Below, in pieces: positions 48,181 through 58,577 of a DNA stretch of 64,000 nucleotides; positions within the stretch are counted from its first letter, which is position 1; each line of letters opens with the position of its first letter. Source of the DNA: Pinus tabuliformis (taxonomy: Eukaryota; Streptophyta; Pinopsida; Pinales; Pinaceae); assembly GCA_031772625.1 (NCBI GenBank), contig CM062820.1:315612783-315676782 (forward strand), given 5' to 3'. A model generated the notes under the pieces. It saw only the letters and a program-made list of their open reading frames with translations, made no database searches and was not told the origin of the DNA. The position numbers and the translations under genes are program-made.

Positions 48181-49120
48181 GGGACACTTGGCAGCCCCTC
48201 ATAGGGTCATGTGACACCCTCTGGTGCCCACATGGTGACCTATGATTGGTCTGGACCACATCCACCATACAACCAATCAGTATGTGCCACGTGCCCTCAT
48301 ATCACTGGTCCAACCTATCATTCATTCATTCCAAGTAAACACGAAATTGCATTTAAATCATCAAATTTTCCAACAAACAAGATAGACTAGGTGCTTAATT
48401 TCTAAGCTTAGATGTATTTGTGGGAATTGTGGAGCAAATAGATATAATCTATAAGTAGGATCAATATTCTAAAAGTATACTTGAATTATCCAAGTTTAGG
48501 AAGGGATGACCTTATGGTGTATTAGTAAAGGCGTGATCAATGATGGGAAGAGATACACTGTTCAAGTCTTCTTACACATGTGAAAGTGGAGTTGTACTAT
48601 ATCAATGGAAAAAGAGAACAAATACTAGTCATTATCGAGCATACACTATATCCACTTGTTGATGACATCAAAACCAAACTAATAATTATGAGACAATTAA
48701 AATTTTCACTTACTAAACCATTTGGGCTCAAGGCTATAGAACTAAATTGAACCACATTATTAAATAATCCACACAAATAAATGGATAATGGCATAAAAGT
48801 TTCTTCAACAAAATCACTTTGTTATATATATATATATATATGAATGAGAATTGGCGATTGGGCTGGTCTCGTAATTGTGTGACACAGAGTCGATTCCAAC
48901 TGCTACCACTTAATCTCTAGGTGCCTATGTATACTCCTTCTGCATGCACAAGTGAATCGAAGGGATTTAAACCTCAAACCTCCTCGCGCATGATACTTTA
49001 TTTCCATGACCATCTCCAATTAAGCTAACCCAAGGCTTAAATTACCACCTATATTGAATAAAAAATCACACAAATTCTTAAAAAATATATAATAAATTTA
49101 ATAATACCATATTAAACAAA
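48181..49120. other. Spacer with a (TA)n run and a further tRNA-like patch
   Basis: A short (TA)n lies at about 48825-48842. Just after it, GGCTGGTCTCGTAATTG and GAGTCGATTCC resemble A and B boxes, but the spacing is short. No gene was found. Confidence 0.4.
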
Positions 49121-49138
49121 AAAAATCCCACAAATATT
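49121..49138. repeat. Retrocopy target-site duplication, left
   Basis: AAAAATCCCACAAATATT, repeated exactly at 50453-50470. Confidence 0.93.
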
Positions 49139-50452
49139 TTTTTTCTCAATTGGTCTACTCTTATTATTTATACAAAAGTGTTACAGCGAGGCAGCGGCCT
49201 TGAAGATTCTTGCCATGAAGTTGGCATTTTGCAAAATATTCTTGGCATCAGCCAGCGGAAGACTTACAACAAAGTTTTTAACTTCCAGGAACATTAGCCA
49301 TTCCAAAAAACTCTAAAACTGACCATACAACGATCCATTGCTAACATAAACAAAACAATAACAGACTCCAACATGTGAAGTGGACAGAGACTTGAAACAT
49401 GCACGAACACAGTGAATCAAAAGGGAGGCGAACTCCTTCTTCAGATGCAGAACAAAAATGGAGGCACGGGCTGGTTCATTCGTCATCTGAGGTAGACGGC
49501 TGTTCCTCAACGATCCGGCACCCAAATTGATCTGAGTCATTTGAGTCAGACGGATGGACCTCTGAGCCTGAAGGCTCTCCTCTTGCTGGCGCGCTCGGAC
49601 CTGCATTGGCTTCAGAATTCACCGCGGAAAGGCCTCCTGTGACTTGGCGCTGGTTAACATTTGGATTTGCCATCCTCTGATCTACAGGAACCCCAAGATG
49701 AGCCGCTCCCGAACCCCTGGCATTCTCACACTTTTCAATCGTTACCGAGACTATGAAGGAGGAGTTTGCCAGGGAACACGGAATGCGGAAACGGGCAGTG
49801 GGATGTGCATTATGCTCACAGTCTTCGATCCTAACTCGCCCTCTTCCCCTGCCCCTGCCACTTCTGGTGGCTGGATAATTGAAGCGACCGAACTCCAGCG
49901 CATCCGAGGGTGGGTCCGAGGTGGTGGAGGAGTGCTGATGGGTGGCACGACCGCAAGAGCCACCTCGCCTACTCCCCATTCTGAGCCTTTCTCGCGGCAT
50001 AGTGATATACCGAGAAGTGACAGAGGGGCGAATGCACAGAGGGAGATGACTGAAAAACGAATGCTCAGAGAGAAGCAGAGACGGAGCCCAGACGAAGCTG
50101 TGAGCCCCTGGAGCCGGAGCCGAGCGGAAGACGAAGATGGAGAAGGCTCTTGAAACCCAGCCGAGATAGACTAACAAAGACGAACTAACAGAGAGGCTCA
50201 GAGAGTCGCTCAGAGCAGCGACCTTTATGGAGTTGAAGGCCTGCAACAGAACCACGGGAGTGACGAACAGCTTGAGAGCCATCGCGCAGTTAACCAGGAG
50301 CCTGAAGGACAACATTAATGCTGCCATTAATAGAGGTGTGCGAGACCAGCTCGCCGTCCCATAACCATAACCAGTGGCGCAATTGGGCTGCCACCTGCCC
50401 ACTCGACGCGCCTCCATCGTACCCTTTAGCCTGTCAATCACCCGCATCCGGG
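49139..50452 (-). mobile_element. Processed retrocopy of a cellular mRNA
   Basis: A 1,314-bp insert is flanked by an exact 18-bp duplication. On the minus strand it reads as an mRNA: a C/T-rich leader, one long open frame, a 340-nt 3' UTR with an AATAAT/AATAAG poly(A) signal about 20 nt before the end, and a terminal AGAAAAAA. No intron is visible and no LTR or LINE protein is encoded. The insert is far richer in G+C than its flanks. The nick site on the plus strand is AATATT/AATG, which suits LINE endonuclease. This is the signature of a gene transcript copied back by LINE machinery. Confidence 0.88.
49476..50000 (-). CDS. 174-residue RG-rich protein of unknown function (retrocopy)
   Basis: This is the likely coding part of the retrocopy, ATG at 50000 (MPRERLRMGSRRGGSCGRAT) to TGA at 49476. 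The protein is basic at the start, has a GRGRGRGRVR arginine-glycine tract near residue 55, then polar middle sequence, and an acidic Ser-rich end (SDSNDSDQFG ... EEQPSTSDDE). No catalytic motif, signal peptide or membrane segment is visible in this part. The same frame stays open upstream to an ATG at 50447, giving up to 323 residues, but that part reads like a translated leader (Leu/Ser-rich from C/T-rich RNA). I do not recognise the family. The absence of stops means it is young or still under selection. Confidence 0.5.
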   Translation of the reverse strand: MPRERLRMGSRRGGSCGRATHQHSSTTSDPPSDALEFGRFNYPATRSGRGRGRGRVRIEDCEHNAHPTARFRIPCSLANSSFIVSVTIEKCENARGSGAAHLGVPVDQRMANPNVNQRQVTGGLSAVNSEANAGPSAPARGEPSGSEVHPSDSNDSDQFGCRIVEEQPSTSDDE

Positions 50453-50470
50453 AAAAATCCCACAAATATT
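50453..50470. repeat. Retrocopy target-site duplication, right
   Basis: An exact copy of 49121-49138. Confidence 0.93.
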
Positions 50471-51937
50471 AATGTAATAATTATCATGGTAATGAAATAA
50501 CAAAATTATAATATATTTTTTCAATATTATATAATTAATTTCATTTTGTTTATTCAATAAACATTTAATAATTAAAGGTACTAATTTAAACACAAATTTT
50601 CACAAGCATAAAATTCTAAAATTGTACTAATTAAATTGGATAACTTCTACACTACCACATTATGAAAAAAACATTTATCTTAAGTTTTGAGATAAAACTC
50701 CTATTAAAAAGCATGACATACACTTTGACGAGGATAAAATTCTAAAATTTTGTATATATTAATTAAATTTGATCACTTCCATAACACCACTTTATGGAAA
50801 ACTTATTTATCCTAAACCTCAAAATAAAATTACTAAAATCCAAGGTAAGACAAAACTTTTTGCCTTTTGGCTCTCCCACCCACAACATTTACGACCTTAG
50901 AATCCTGGATCAGATAAAGCCATTAATTTCCGTCCTACGTTGCCTCTTTGTCTCCTTAGGTTGGTAAAGGAACAATTTTTTATTAATGTCCTTAGTGCTG
51001 CTACATTGCAATCATTAGAACAAAGTACATGCTTGTCTTTCAAGGAAGGCTTATGTCTAAAGAATTAGCTTATAAGAATCTCTTAGTCCTAGTTATATAT
51101 TCTTCCCACATTGAGATATTGACATCAAGAGATCACTAATTAGATTTAGAATATATGTCATATGTTAATTATCTAACATTAAAAATAAATTTAATGGTGA
51201 GCTATATTTATTTATACTATTTAATATTTTTTATAAAATTATTAAGTATATTAAAATAAATAACTTAAACTCAGTGAATATTAGATTTATTCTGAATTCA
51301 TTTTTTCAACGCAGTAATAATTTGTTGTACTTTGTTTATTTCAAAATTTCCACTTCAAATTAATTACAAAGTATTTCATTTTTTTTTTTATGGATTATTG
51401 AAAAATTTAAATAAAATTCTCTTATTTTATTTTAATTTGGTTTTTGTATTTTTTCTCTTCTAAATTTTGTTTTAGTATTTTTTTCATAAATTATGAAAAA
51501 ATCAAAATATTAAATCAAAATATTATATGATTGGATAGATTATTATCTTATTATAAAATAATATTTTAATTGTAATTTTTTATAATTGAATTTGTATATT
51601 TTATTAAAAAATGGATGCCTTGTCTTTAAAAGAAAATCTATTCCGCTGATTATGATGCAATCTCAAGAGAATGTATAAGATTCCAGTAATTTTTCTAAAT
51701 TTTAAACTAGATTTTGGAAAAATGATTGATAAAAAACAATCCAAATTATGACATATTTAGAATATGCTATAAATTAAATCATATTTTTTTTATCAATTCA
51801 AAGCCTTTTAAGTTTTGAGTGTAAAGAAATTAACATCTCTTTACATAACTAATTTTAATGGTCATAATTGTTTCCTTTAATTTCTTAGAAAGTGTTGTAA
51901 AATGAGTAGATTTTACTTTCTAATATGATCATATTTG
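50471..51937. other. Strongly AT-rich spacer
   Basis: No gene or element was recognised. A loose repeat of ATTCTAAAATT...TTAAATTxGATxACTTC occurs at about 50610-50660 and 50735-50775. Confidence 0.5.
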
Positions 51938-52195
51938 GTATTGTAGATAGTTTAGTTAAAGATACCTACCTAATGTGTATATATACATATATAATTTCTA
52001 GAGGGATTGGATTTAGTTGGTGAGAAGTAATGAATTTTTCGTCAGTGATTAACATTCAGTCATGGGTCACTTTGAAGTAATGGTTATACTTAAACATGCT
52101 ATATTGAATGATATAAAGGCCACTACATACATATAAGTGGTACTGTAGATAGTTTAGTTAAAGATACCTACCTAATGTGTATATATATCTATCTA

Positions 52196-52245
<50 letters not shown>

Positions 52246-52468
52246 TTCCAGAGGGATTGGATTTATTTGGTGAGAAGTAACGAATTTTTCATCAGTGGGT
52301 ACCATTCAAGTCACGGGTCACTTTGAAGTAATGGTTATACTTAAACATGCTATATTGAATGATATAAAGGCCACTACATACATATAAGCGGATCGGTCAC
52401 TTTGAAGTAGTGGTTATACTTAAAGAGGTTATATTCAATGATATAAAGACCACTACATACATATCAAT
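51938..52468. repeat. Tandem duplication, 2.4 copies of about 200-250 bp
   Basis: Unit 1 starts GGTATTGTAGATAGTTTAGT at 51938 and unit 2 GGTACTGTAGATAGTTTAGT at 52139. They are almost identical, but unit 2 carries an expanded (TA)n at 52180-52241. A partial third unit (52389-52468) repeats only the GGTCACTTTGAAGTARTGGT to CACTACATACATAT end. Confidence 0.93.
52180..52241. repeat. (TA)n microsatellite with (ATCT) interruption
   Basis: About 60 bp of TA with three ATCT units near its start. The sister unit of the tandem duplication has only a short TATATATACATATATA here, so the expansion came after the duplication. Confidence 0.95.
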
Positions 52469-53133
52469 GGATTAAAACCTATTTCCTACAAATTTTCAAA
52501 CTTTTTATTCTAGTTAAGTTGATTTTAAGTGATTATTAGACAATTTGTTCACAAGAGGTTACATGTTCTAGTTTCGGGAAACCTCTCTAGGTCATTAGTT
52601 ATTCGTTGTAACTAGCGATTGATTTTCCTTCCATCCAAAAATCATGGAGAAGAAAGGGGAGCACTCCATAACTGAAGTTGGGAAGTATTCAATACCATCG
52701 TTACATTAATTTGTCTTCCATGTATACATTATGGAGAAAAAAGGAGAAGGATCCACAAGTGAAGTTTGGCAATATCCAATATAATCATCAATAGATTTTA
52801 TACTAACCAAATTTGATTCTTTCTTCTAAAATTCCAAAAGAAAAAAATTATATATTCAAATATTAAACAACCATCATTTAAAACTATAGTATAACAATCA
52901 TTCAAAACCATTTAATAATTAACAATAAATGTTAATATTTCATATTTTAGACATCATGATTAATGTTATGTGATTTACTTCATTTTAGTTGTAATCTCAC
53001 ATTTTCATCCATGTCAACATTAAATATTGCGATGATTGTATTTATAATCTCATTTCTTCATCCTTTTAAACATCACTTAAAACAATGAGTACCAAGTGCA
53101 CTATTTGAGTTTATGAAAAGTTAATCACTATAA

Positions 53134-53135
<2 letters not shown>
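52469..53135. other. AT-rich spacer
   Basis: A short duplicated phrase (GGAGAAxAAAGGxGxxxxxTCCA) occurs near 52645 and 52733. No gene was recognised. Confidence 0.45.

Positions 53136-53165
<30 letters not shown>
53136..53165. repeat. (TA)n microsatellite
   Basis: About 30 bp of TA directly precede the SINE at 53166. Confidence 0.95.
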
Positions 53166-53168
<3 letters not shown>

Positions 53169-53440
53169 AATTGGGGTTATCTCAGTTCACTGGGGAAAAT
53201 GGTTGTTATCTTCCCAACCTAGGTTCAAATCTCTGCTAATGACAAGATGACCTATAATGTCTTGATAAATATCGTTGTAATGGCTTCGTGCATGTGAATA
53301 TTGTTGCATTGGCTTCTAGCCTTGTGAACTCTTAAGTGAGTAGACTTGTGGGTTGGCCTGGTACCAATAACATCACTCTAACTTTTGGGCTAAGACGGGG
53401 GTTGATTTATTTCCTCGGACACACACACATAGATACACAC
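53166..53440 (+). mobile_element. tRNA-derived SINE
   Basis: The first 75 bases have a tRNA layout: acceptor-like GGGGTTA, D-arm-like TCTCAGTTCACTGGGG (A box), a paired anticodon-arm-like stretch, then AGGTTCAAATC (B box, 53221-53231). A body of about 200 bp follows, containing TGTGAATATTGTTGCATTGG. The left neighbour is a (TA)n run. Confidence 0.65.
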
Positions 53441-53464
53441 ACAAACCATAACAAGAATTTATGT

Positions 53465-53641
53465 TAAAACCAACATAGATCCATCTTAACTTTGGATATA
53501 GAAAGCGTCGAGAGGGATCATATCTCTCAAAATGCAAACCTCTTTTTGAGTGCAAAGAGGAAAGGTTTGCACCTCTAGAGATTTGATTCCTCTAAGCTCT
53601 TGATAAATCTGGAGTTAAGATGGATATCTGTTGGTTTTTAG
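53465..53641. repeat. Foldback (MITE-like) element, 177 bp
   Basis: The ends TAAAACCAACATAGATCCAT and its mirror (ATGGATATCTGTTGGTTTTTA on the right, reading inwards) pair. The pairing carries on through CTTAACT, the GAGAGGGATCA / TTTGATTCCTCT region and GCAAACCT, so almost the whole unit folds into one imperfect hairpin. There is no coding capacity. It resembles the shorter foldback at 36155. Confidence 0.85.
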
Positions 53642-55164
53642 AAACACATTAATAAAATGTTTTAAATGTAATATTTTTTATTTTCTCTTATTTTATATAA
53701 TATATTCGTAGTCGTCAATGAAATATTTTATTTTTTATTTAGATTCTCCACATTAAAATGTTAATACATGCTCCCTCAAATTCGATAGTATAAAGCACAC
53801 ACACATTGAATTATTTTTTTTATTAAATATTGAAGGAATTACAAATCTTGCTCATACCTTAGAAATCACTTACCAAAGGAATAAGAACTCTCTCACACTC
53901 TCTCTCCTTTGATGTTACAATCTTTTACTTTGCATGCATATTAAAATGTTTGATTTATAACTCACATTAAACTTTGTTTGGTTATTAATTTTTTATGTGT
54001 TATATATATCAACTTCATATTAAGAATGAAATAAATTAGACATCTAAGAAAATTTTTAGTTTAAATTATTTTATTTTAAATAAAGTTTATATAAAATTAT
54101 GTTATTTAATATGGAAATTGAAATAATTTATTTGTCTCATACTAAAATAATTTTATTTTTATTTTAAATATTACATATATGTAATATCAATAACATTATT
54201 TGGACATGAAATTTATCAATTCCATATACATCTCGTCAATTCCATATTAAGTACTGAAGAATTATATAATTCCTTCATAGTAATATTTTTTTTTTTACAT
54301 TATCTCTTTATATAAAATTGATATAAAATCAAGATGGTAATTGAATATTTTATTTATGGTAGACAATGATTTTCTTTTGTTATTACTATTTTTTAATTTA
54401 TTAATGTAAATATTATTTCATTATTTTTAAATGTAATGTTAAGTGACAACATCTCCCTTATATTGGGTTGTATATCACCTCTTGGTGTGATAAAATTTTA
54501 CATTTGGAGCACAATTATTACAACAAAGTTGTCCAATACCCAGTTCCTCAATGCCTTATGGGGTATCCAAAATTTTCTTTTTTGTCTTAATAGGTTGACA
54601 ATGAGCTATGTTACCACTTTTTCACATACCCCTACTAAATTTATCCTAACCACACTTGCAAAAACTTAGTTTTCATCTCTCATCCATTTTTTACATATAA
54701 ACATTTCTTCAAATACTTTGTATACAGCCAATTAAGTAGTCTTTTTCTTGTAGAAATTTCGTCAAACATTTTGTTTCAAATAAAATAAGAAACATTGCTC
54801 TAATTTCACTCGTAATAAACTAACTGAAATATATCACTCAATCATGCAATTTTTTATTTATGTGTTTGAGGCATTTTATCAAATAGTTTGTATGAAAATT
54901 GTAATTAAAAAACCTTTAACACATTTCTTCAAATGCTTTGTATGCAAATAGGCATAGATTGGCTACAACATTACTATCATACAACAATGCTAAGATACAC
55001 TAATAATATTCCCATCCACAAAACACCATTTTCAATTGGGACATTTTATTAAACAATTTGTATGCAATGAATCGTTAAACCATTTAGGAATTTCTTCAAA
55101 TACTTTGCATGCAACCTAATATAGAAACTTCCTCAAGAAATATCTCTTAAATTATTGTAATATA
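53642..55164. other. AT-rich spacer with a scattered repeat
   Basis: The phrase TTTCTTCAAATACTTTGTAT and variants recur at about 54705, 54925 and 55090, each near GCAA or AGCC, hinting at a diverged long-period repeat. No gene was recognised. Confidence 0.5.
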
Positions 55165-55680
55165 AGTTCTAAAAACTGAACCAGATGATCAATGTGAGTT
55201 CCTCTCATTGTGGTCCAAGTTTCAGCCTTTGGAACCTCCCATATGAAAAGTTATAGTAGAAATTCCAACATGATGAGTGTGACACATGGTTTTAGGAGCA
55301 TCCAAGAAGCTAAACTTTCTCTGATCATATATCCTAAAATATCATGACCAAAGATCTAAAATTTGGACTAGATGATCAACAAGATTTCTCCTCCCTATGC
55401 TCCAAGATAAAACTTTTGGAACCTCCCAAAAGAAAAGTTACAACAGAATTGCCAACATGGCCTATTTAAAGATGCATTTAGGAACCCCAACTTCCTCTGA
55501 TCATATTTCCTAAAATTATGTTCCTAATATCTGAAAATTGGACTAACGGATCAATGGAATTTCCCCTCACTATGATCCAAATTTCATCTTACGAAACCTC
55601 CTAGAATAAAAGTTATAGGAAAAATTCAATAGATTTGTTTCAAGAATAATTTAGGAAGCCTATCTTCCTCAACCAATGTT
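55165..55680. repeat. Diverged tandem repeat, period about 180 bp, three units
   Basis: Units start near 55165, 55350 and 55527. Each runs through TxTAAAAxxTGxACxAGATGATCAA, CTCCAAGTTTxAxC-like, GGAACCTCCCA, AAAAGTTAYARxAGAAATTCCAA and CTTCCTCTGATCATAT or a close variant. The spacing and divergence suit an old satellite-like array. Confidence 0.8.
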
Positions 55681-56739
55681 GTTACAAAATTTAGTACATA
55701 TAAACAATTGTAGCGAAATAGTATGATAGCTATAGCCATGATAAATTTGTTGAAGGGTAAATGCATGTACATATAAATTGATACAAAGAGCAATTAAATA
55801 ATAATGCATGTCAGTAAACCATCAATGCCATAAATATCATTAACACAAGCATACATATTTATCTATTGTAGTTAGAAAAAAAAACTAGAAACTGAAGTAG
55901 GGTGAGGCACGTTCCACCCCACCATAGGTTTAGTTGTGCTATAATTTTTCTCACAACAAGCCACCCTTGTGCCAAATATTGATGCCTTGAGGACAACTTA
56001 ACTCAAGGGTATTTCACACACTCAAATGTAGAAAATCTTTTAACACTAGAAGTGAAGTCCATTTTCCTTCACACGCAGAGGAAAACTTAGTGATCAAACT
56101 TTCCATCTATGACCAAGCTTAAGAAACAAGAAGAAGAACCTCTTGATTGCTCCTCCCTTTTATTTTTATAATCACACATTGACCCTTCATCTTCACAACC
56201 TTTTAGCTTGTTAGGAAGAATAATTATCACATCAAATGGAAATATTCACTCAAGGCATATTTTTTCTCATAAGTCAATTTTTCCTCCTCCCTAGGGCATC
56301 ATAATTGGTTGGTTATCCTATTTCTTCAACTCAAGCATTTTATAAACATTACACCATAGAATAGAGTTTGGCATAATAACATCAATGCCAACACCCAACA
56401 TTATATGTTCTTAATTACATTACAAAATTTGGGGTAATGAAAGGGGTGTCATAGAAGTACATCATAATAGAGAGAGTGCTTGTTGGATGGCTTAGATAAA
56501 AAGAATCATTTGGCCAAACTAAAACTTCAAAATTCCAATTTGAAACTACATATGAACTAGATAACTAGAAAGTGAAAACTTTCCAAAAAACCCAAAATCC
56601 TACAAAATTTAATTTCCATATTACTTAAACATCACGAGAAAAGGAAGGAAAAACCTGGGTACAATCTACTCCTATATCCATTACTAGTTCGTTTAGATTT
56701 GGGACAAGGAGCTAAGGAGAGATGGCAGAAGTGCTTTCC
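55681..56739. other. Spacer, possibly decayed LTR
   Basis: There is a C-rich stretch near 55900-55940 (GGCACGTTCCACCCCACC) in otherwise AT-rich sequence. It lies downstream, on the minus strand, of a gag fragment, so it may belong to the same element. No ends were found. Confidence 0.35.
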
Positions 56740-57900
56740 ATAGAAGGTTTTGAATGATGTTGTCCCATAAAAGGTTGGAGTTATTCAAATTTTTGATGAA
56801 TGGAAAATTTTTCATCCTCTGACTTTTGTAATAGAGTATAATTTTCTATTAGGATTTCCATGGAAGATGTAATATTGGAGACTAAATGATTGTGATTTAG
56901 TTGGAGGGAAAGAATACATTCCTACATTTTTTGTAGTTGTTCCTATAGAGGATCATATTGTGTTCATGAACCACCTTATAAATTCATGTTTATGTGGATG
57001 TGACCAAAGGAATCATGCTCAACTTCATTTTTGAAAATCTCAATTGTTTTTCCATAGTGTCATTATGGTATTTAGCAATAATTTTAGTAGGTCGAAGTAT
57101 TCGCTGATTTCGATAAGTATTTCTTGACCTGCATCAAACCAAGTGACAACATGGAGGTTTTTCAAATTTATAATCTCCTACTTTGGAACAGACTATAACA
57201 AATTGATAACTCTCTTATTTAATATATTTTCAAGAATTTTAAGGCAATCCTCCCATGAGTGATCACCCAGACCACACATATTACAAAAATGTAAGTCGAT
57301 CTTATCTTATAATGGAAAACTAGGTTTTGTGTGGCCTTCTGGCCAGAATGACCTCGACCTCGACAATTATATCCTTCACATCAGCCACCATATCCTCCTC
57401 TTATGTTTCCTCTTCTTCCTTGGATAGGTGGTTCATTGTATTGCTCCAAAGCTTAAGTATGGTAAACAACATGATAATTAGGCTTATTCTTTGAATTCAA
57501 ATGGAATTCTTGAGTTAAGTGGTTATCATCCTCACATATGGCACACCATTTTGGCTTAGTATTACATAAATTATACTGACAGTCCTTAGTACTATGGTTT
57601 GATGCAATTTGACATGTATTGCAATATGAATCGAAATGAACACATTGATTGTCTTCATCAAAATAATAAGAAAATTTACAGTTATCTTTGGTATGCCCTT
57701 CACTTCTATAGTTAATAAAACAACGATTGTTTTTATAGAGGGATAATGTCAATAATGAACTTTTTAATTGGTTAATCTTTTCTTCTAGTTTATTATCAGT
57801 TGTCGAGGTGTTCGAATTCCATTCATTGTTTCTTTCAATATGTTGAGCCAATTTAAGGGCTTCTTCGCAAGTCTATGTTACGTGCATCCTCAATGGTCCT
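56740..57900 (-). pseudogene. Retrotransposon gag with several zinc knuckles
   Basis: The best frame (57851-57453) reads NNRCFINYRSEGHTKDNCKF, CVHFDSYCNTCQIASNHSTK, DCQYNLCNTKPKWCAICEDD and EFHLNSKNKPNYHVVYHT, a chain of Cys/His knuckles. Further along, an RG-rich linker and YICNMCGLGDHSWEDC (about 57300) give another CX2CX4HX4C knuckle. Below that the frames are broken. Multi-knuckle Cys-rich gag proteins with a Gly/Arg-rich linker occur in plant LTR retrotransposons, probably Ty3/gypsy here, but no pol is left to settle the class. Confidence 0.7.
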
Positions 57901-58288
57901 TGATTTTGTTGTAGAAAGTGTAACTAGGTTCCATCTTCATAACATCTTGTAATTATGTAAAGAAGAAACAAAGAAGAATAAAATGTATTTATTGTAATTC
58001 CTTGCTTCATGGGTTTCATAAGCAAGATGTTTATTCTTAAGTCAAAGACTTCTTCTTGATGTCTTTAGGTTTTATCATGTTACACTTGTCAAACTAATTC
58101 TCTCCTAGATAAAGCGTAGTCATCCATAAAATGACCTCAAAATATGCTTAACGAAATGACATGTCGGATCCAACAAATAGATATATATATATTTGACATG
58201 TCGGTTCATCAATGAAGACATGTTGGCTCAAATAAATAGACATGACAATTCAACAATTCATATCAGCTTAAATGTGTAGCCTAACAAC
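57901..58288. other. Spacer with short direct repeats
   Basis: GACATGTCGG occurs at about 58158 and 58196, and related GACATGTTGG and GACATGACAA follow, each with AATAAATAGA nearby. This cluster stands just before a TATA box and may be LTR enhancer sequence. Confidence 0.45.
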
Positions 58289-58296
58289 TATATAAA
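58289..58296 (+). promoter_or_regulatory. TATA box, probably of an LTR
   Basis: TATATAAA in AACTATATAAAGGAGTGTAC, followed about 30 bp later by a C/T-rich start region. This arrangement is typical of a retroelement promoter. No element is intact downstream. Confidence 0.5.
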
Positions 58297-58577
58297 GGAG
58301 TGTACCCCTCGCTGTCTAGTCAGAGAAGATCTCACGTTTTCCTCTGTGATTTTCGAGTTGTTGTAGCGGCTACAACCACCCTCCAAAATTTTTCCCTAAT
58401 TTTGTTTTGGAGCCTCCCTACCAACCTTTCACAACAGCATGTCTTGCCTTGTCAAGTACACAAGCTTTAGTGATCTTCTTGCAGAATGAAAACCTGTCCA
58501 TCAAAACTTGTTGTATCCCCCTCACAGGCTGTTTCACCAGATTTGGTCCAACTGCAGGCTAAGAAGCTCCCTCAAGA

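Noticed and set aside
48887-49050. Third SINE in the 48-kb region
   Set aside because: Box-like words are present but the A-to-B spacing is too short and no tail or body is evident.
49644-50153. 169-codon plus frame in the retrocopy
   Set aside because: Antisense to the mRNA copy as fixed by the poly(A) end and 3' UTR; open because of high GC.
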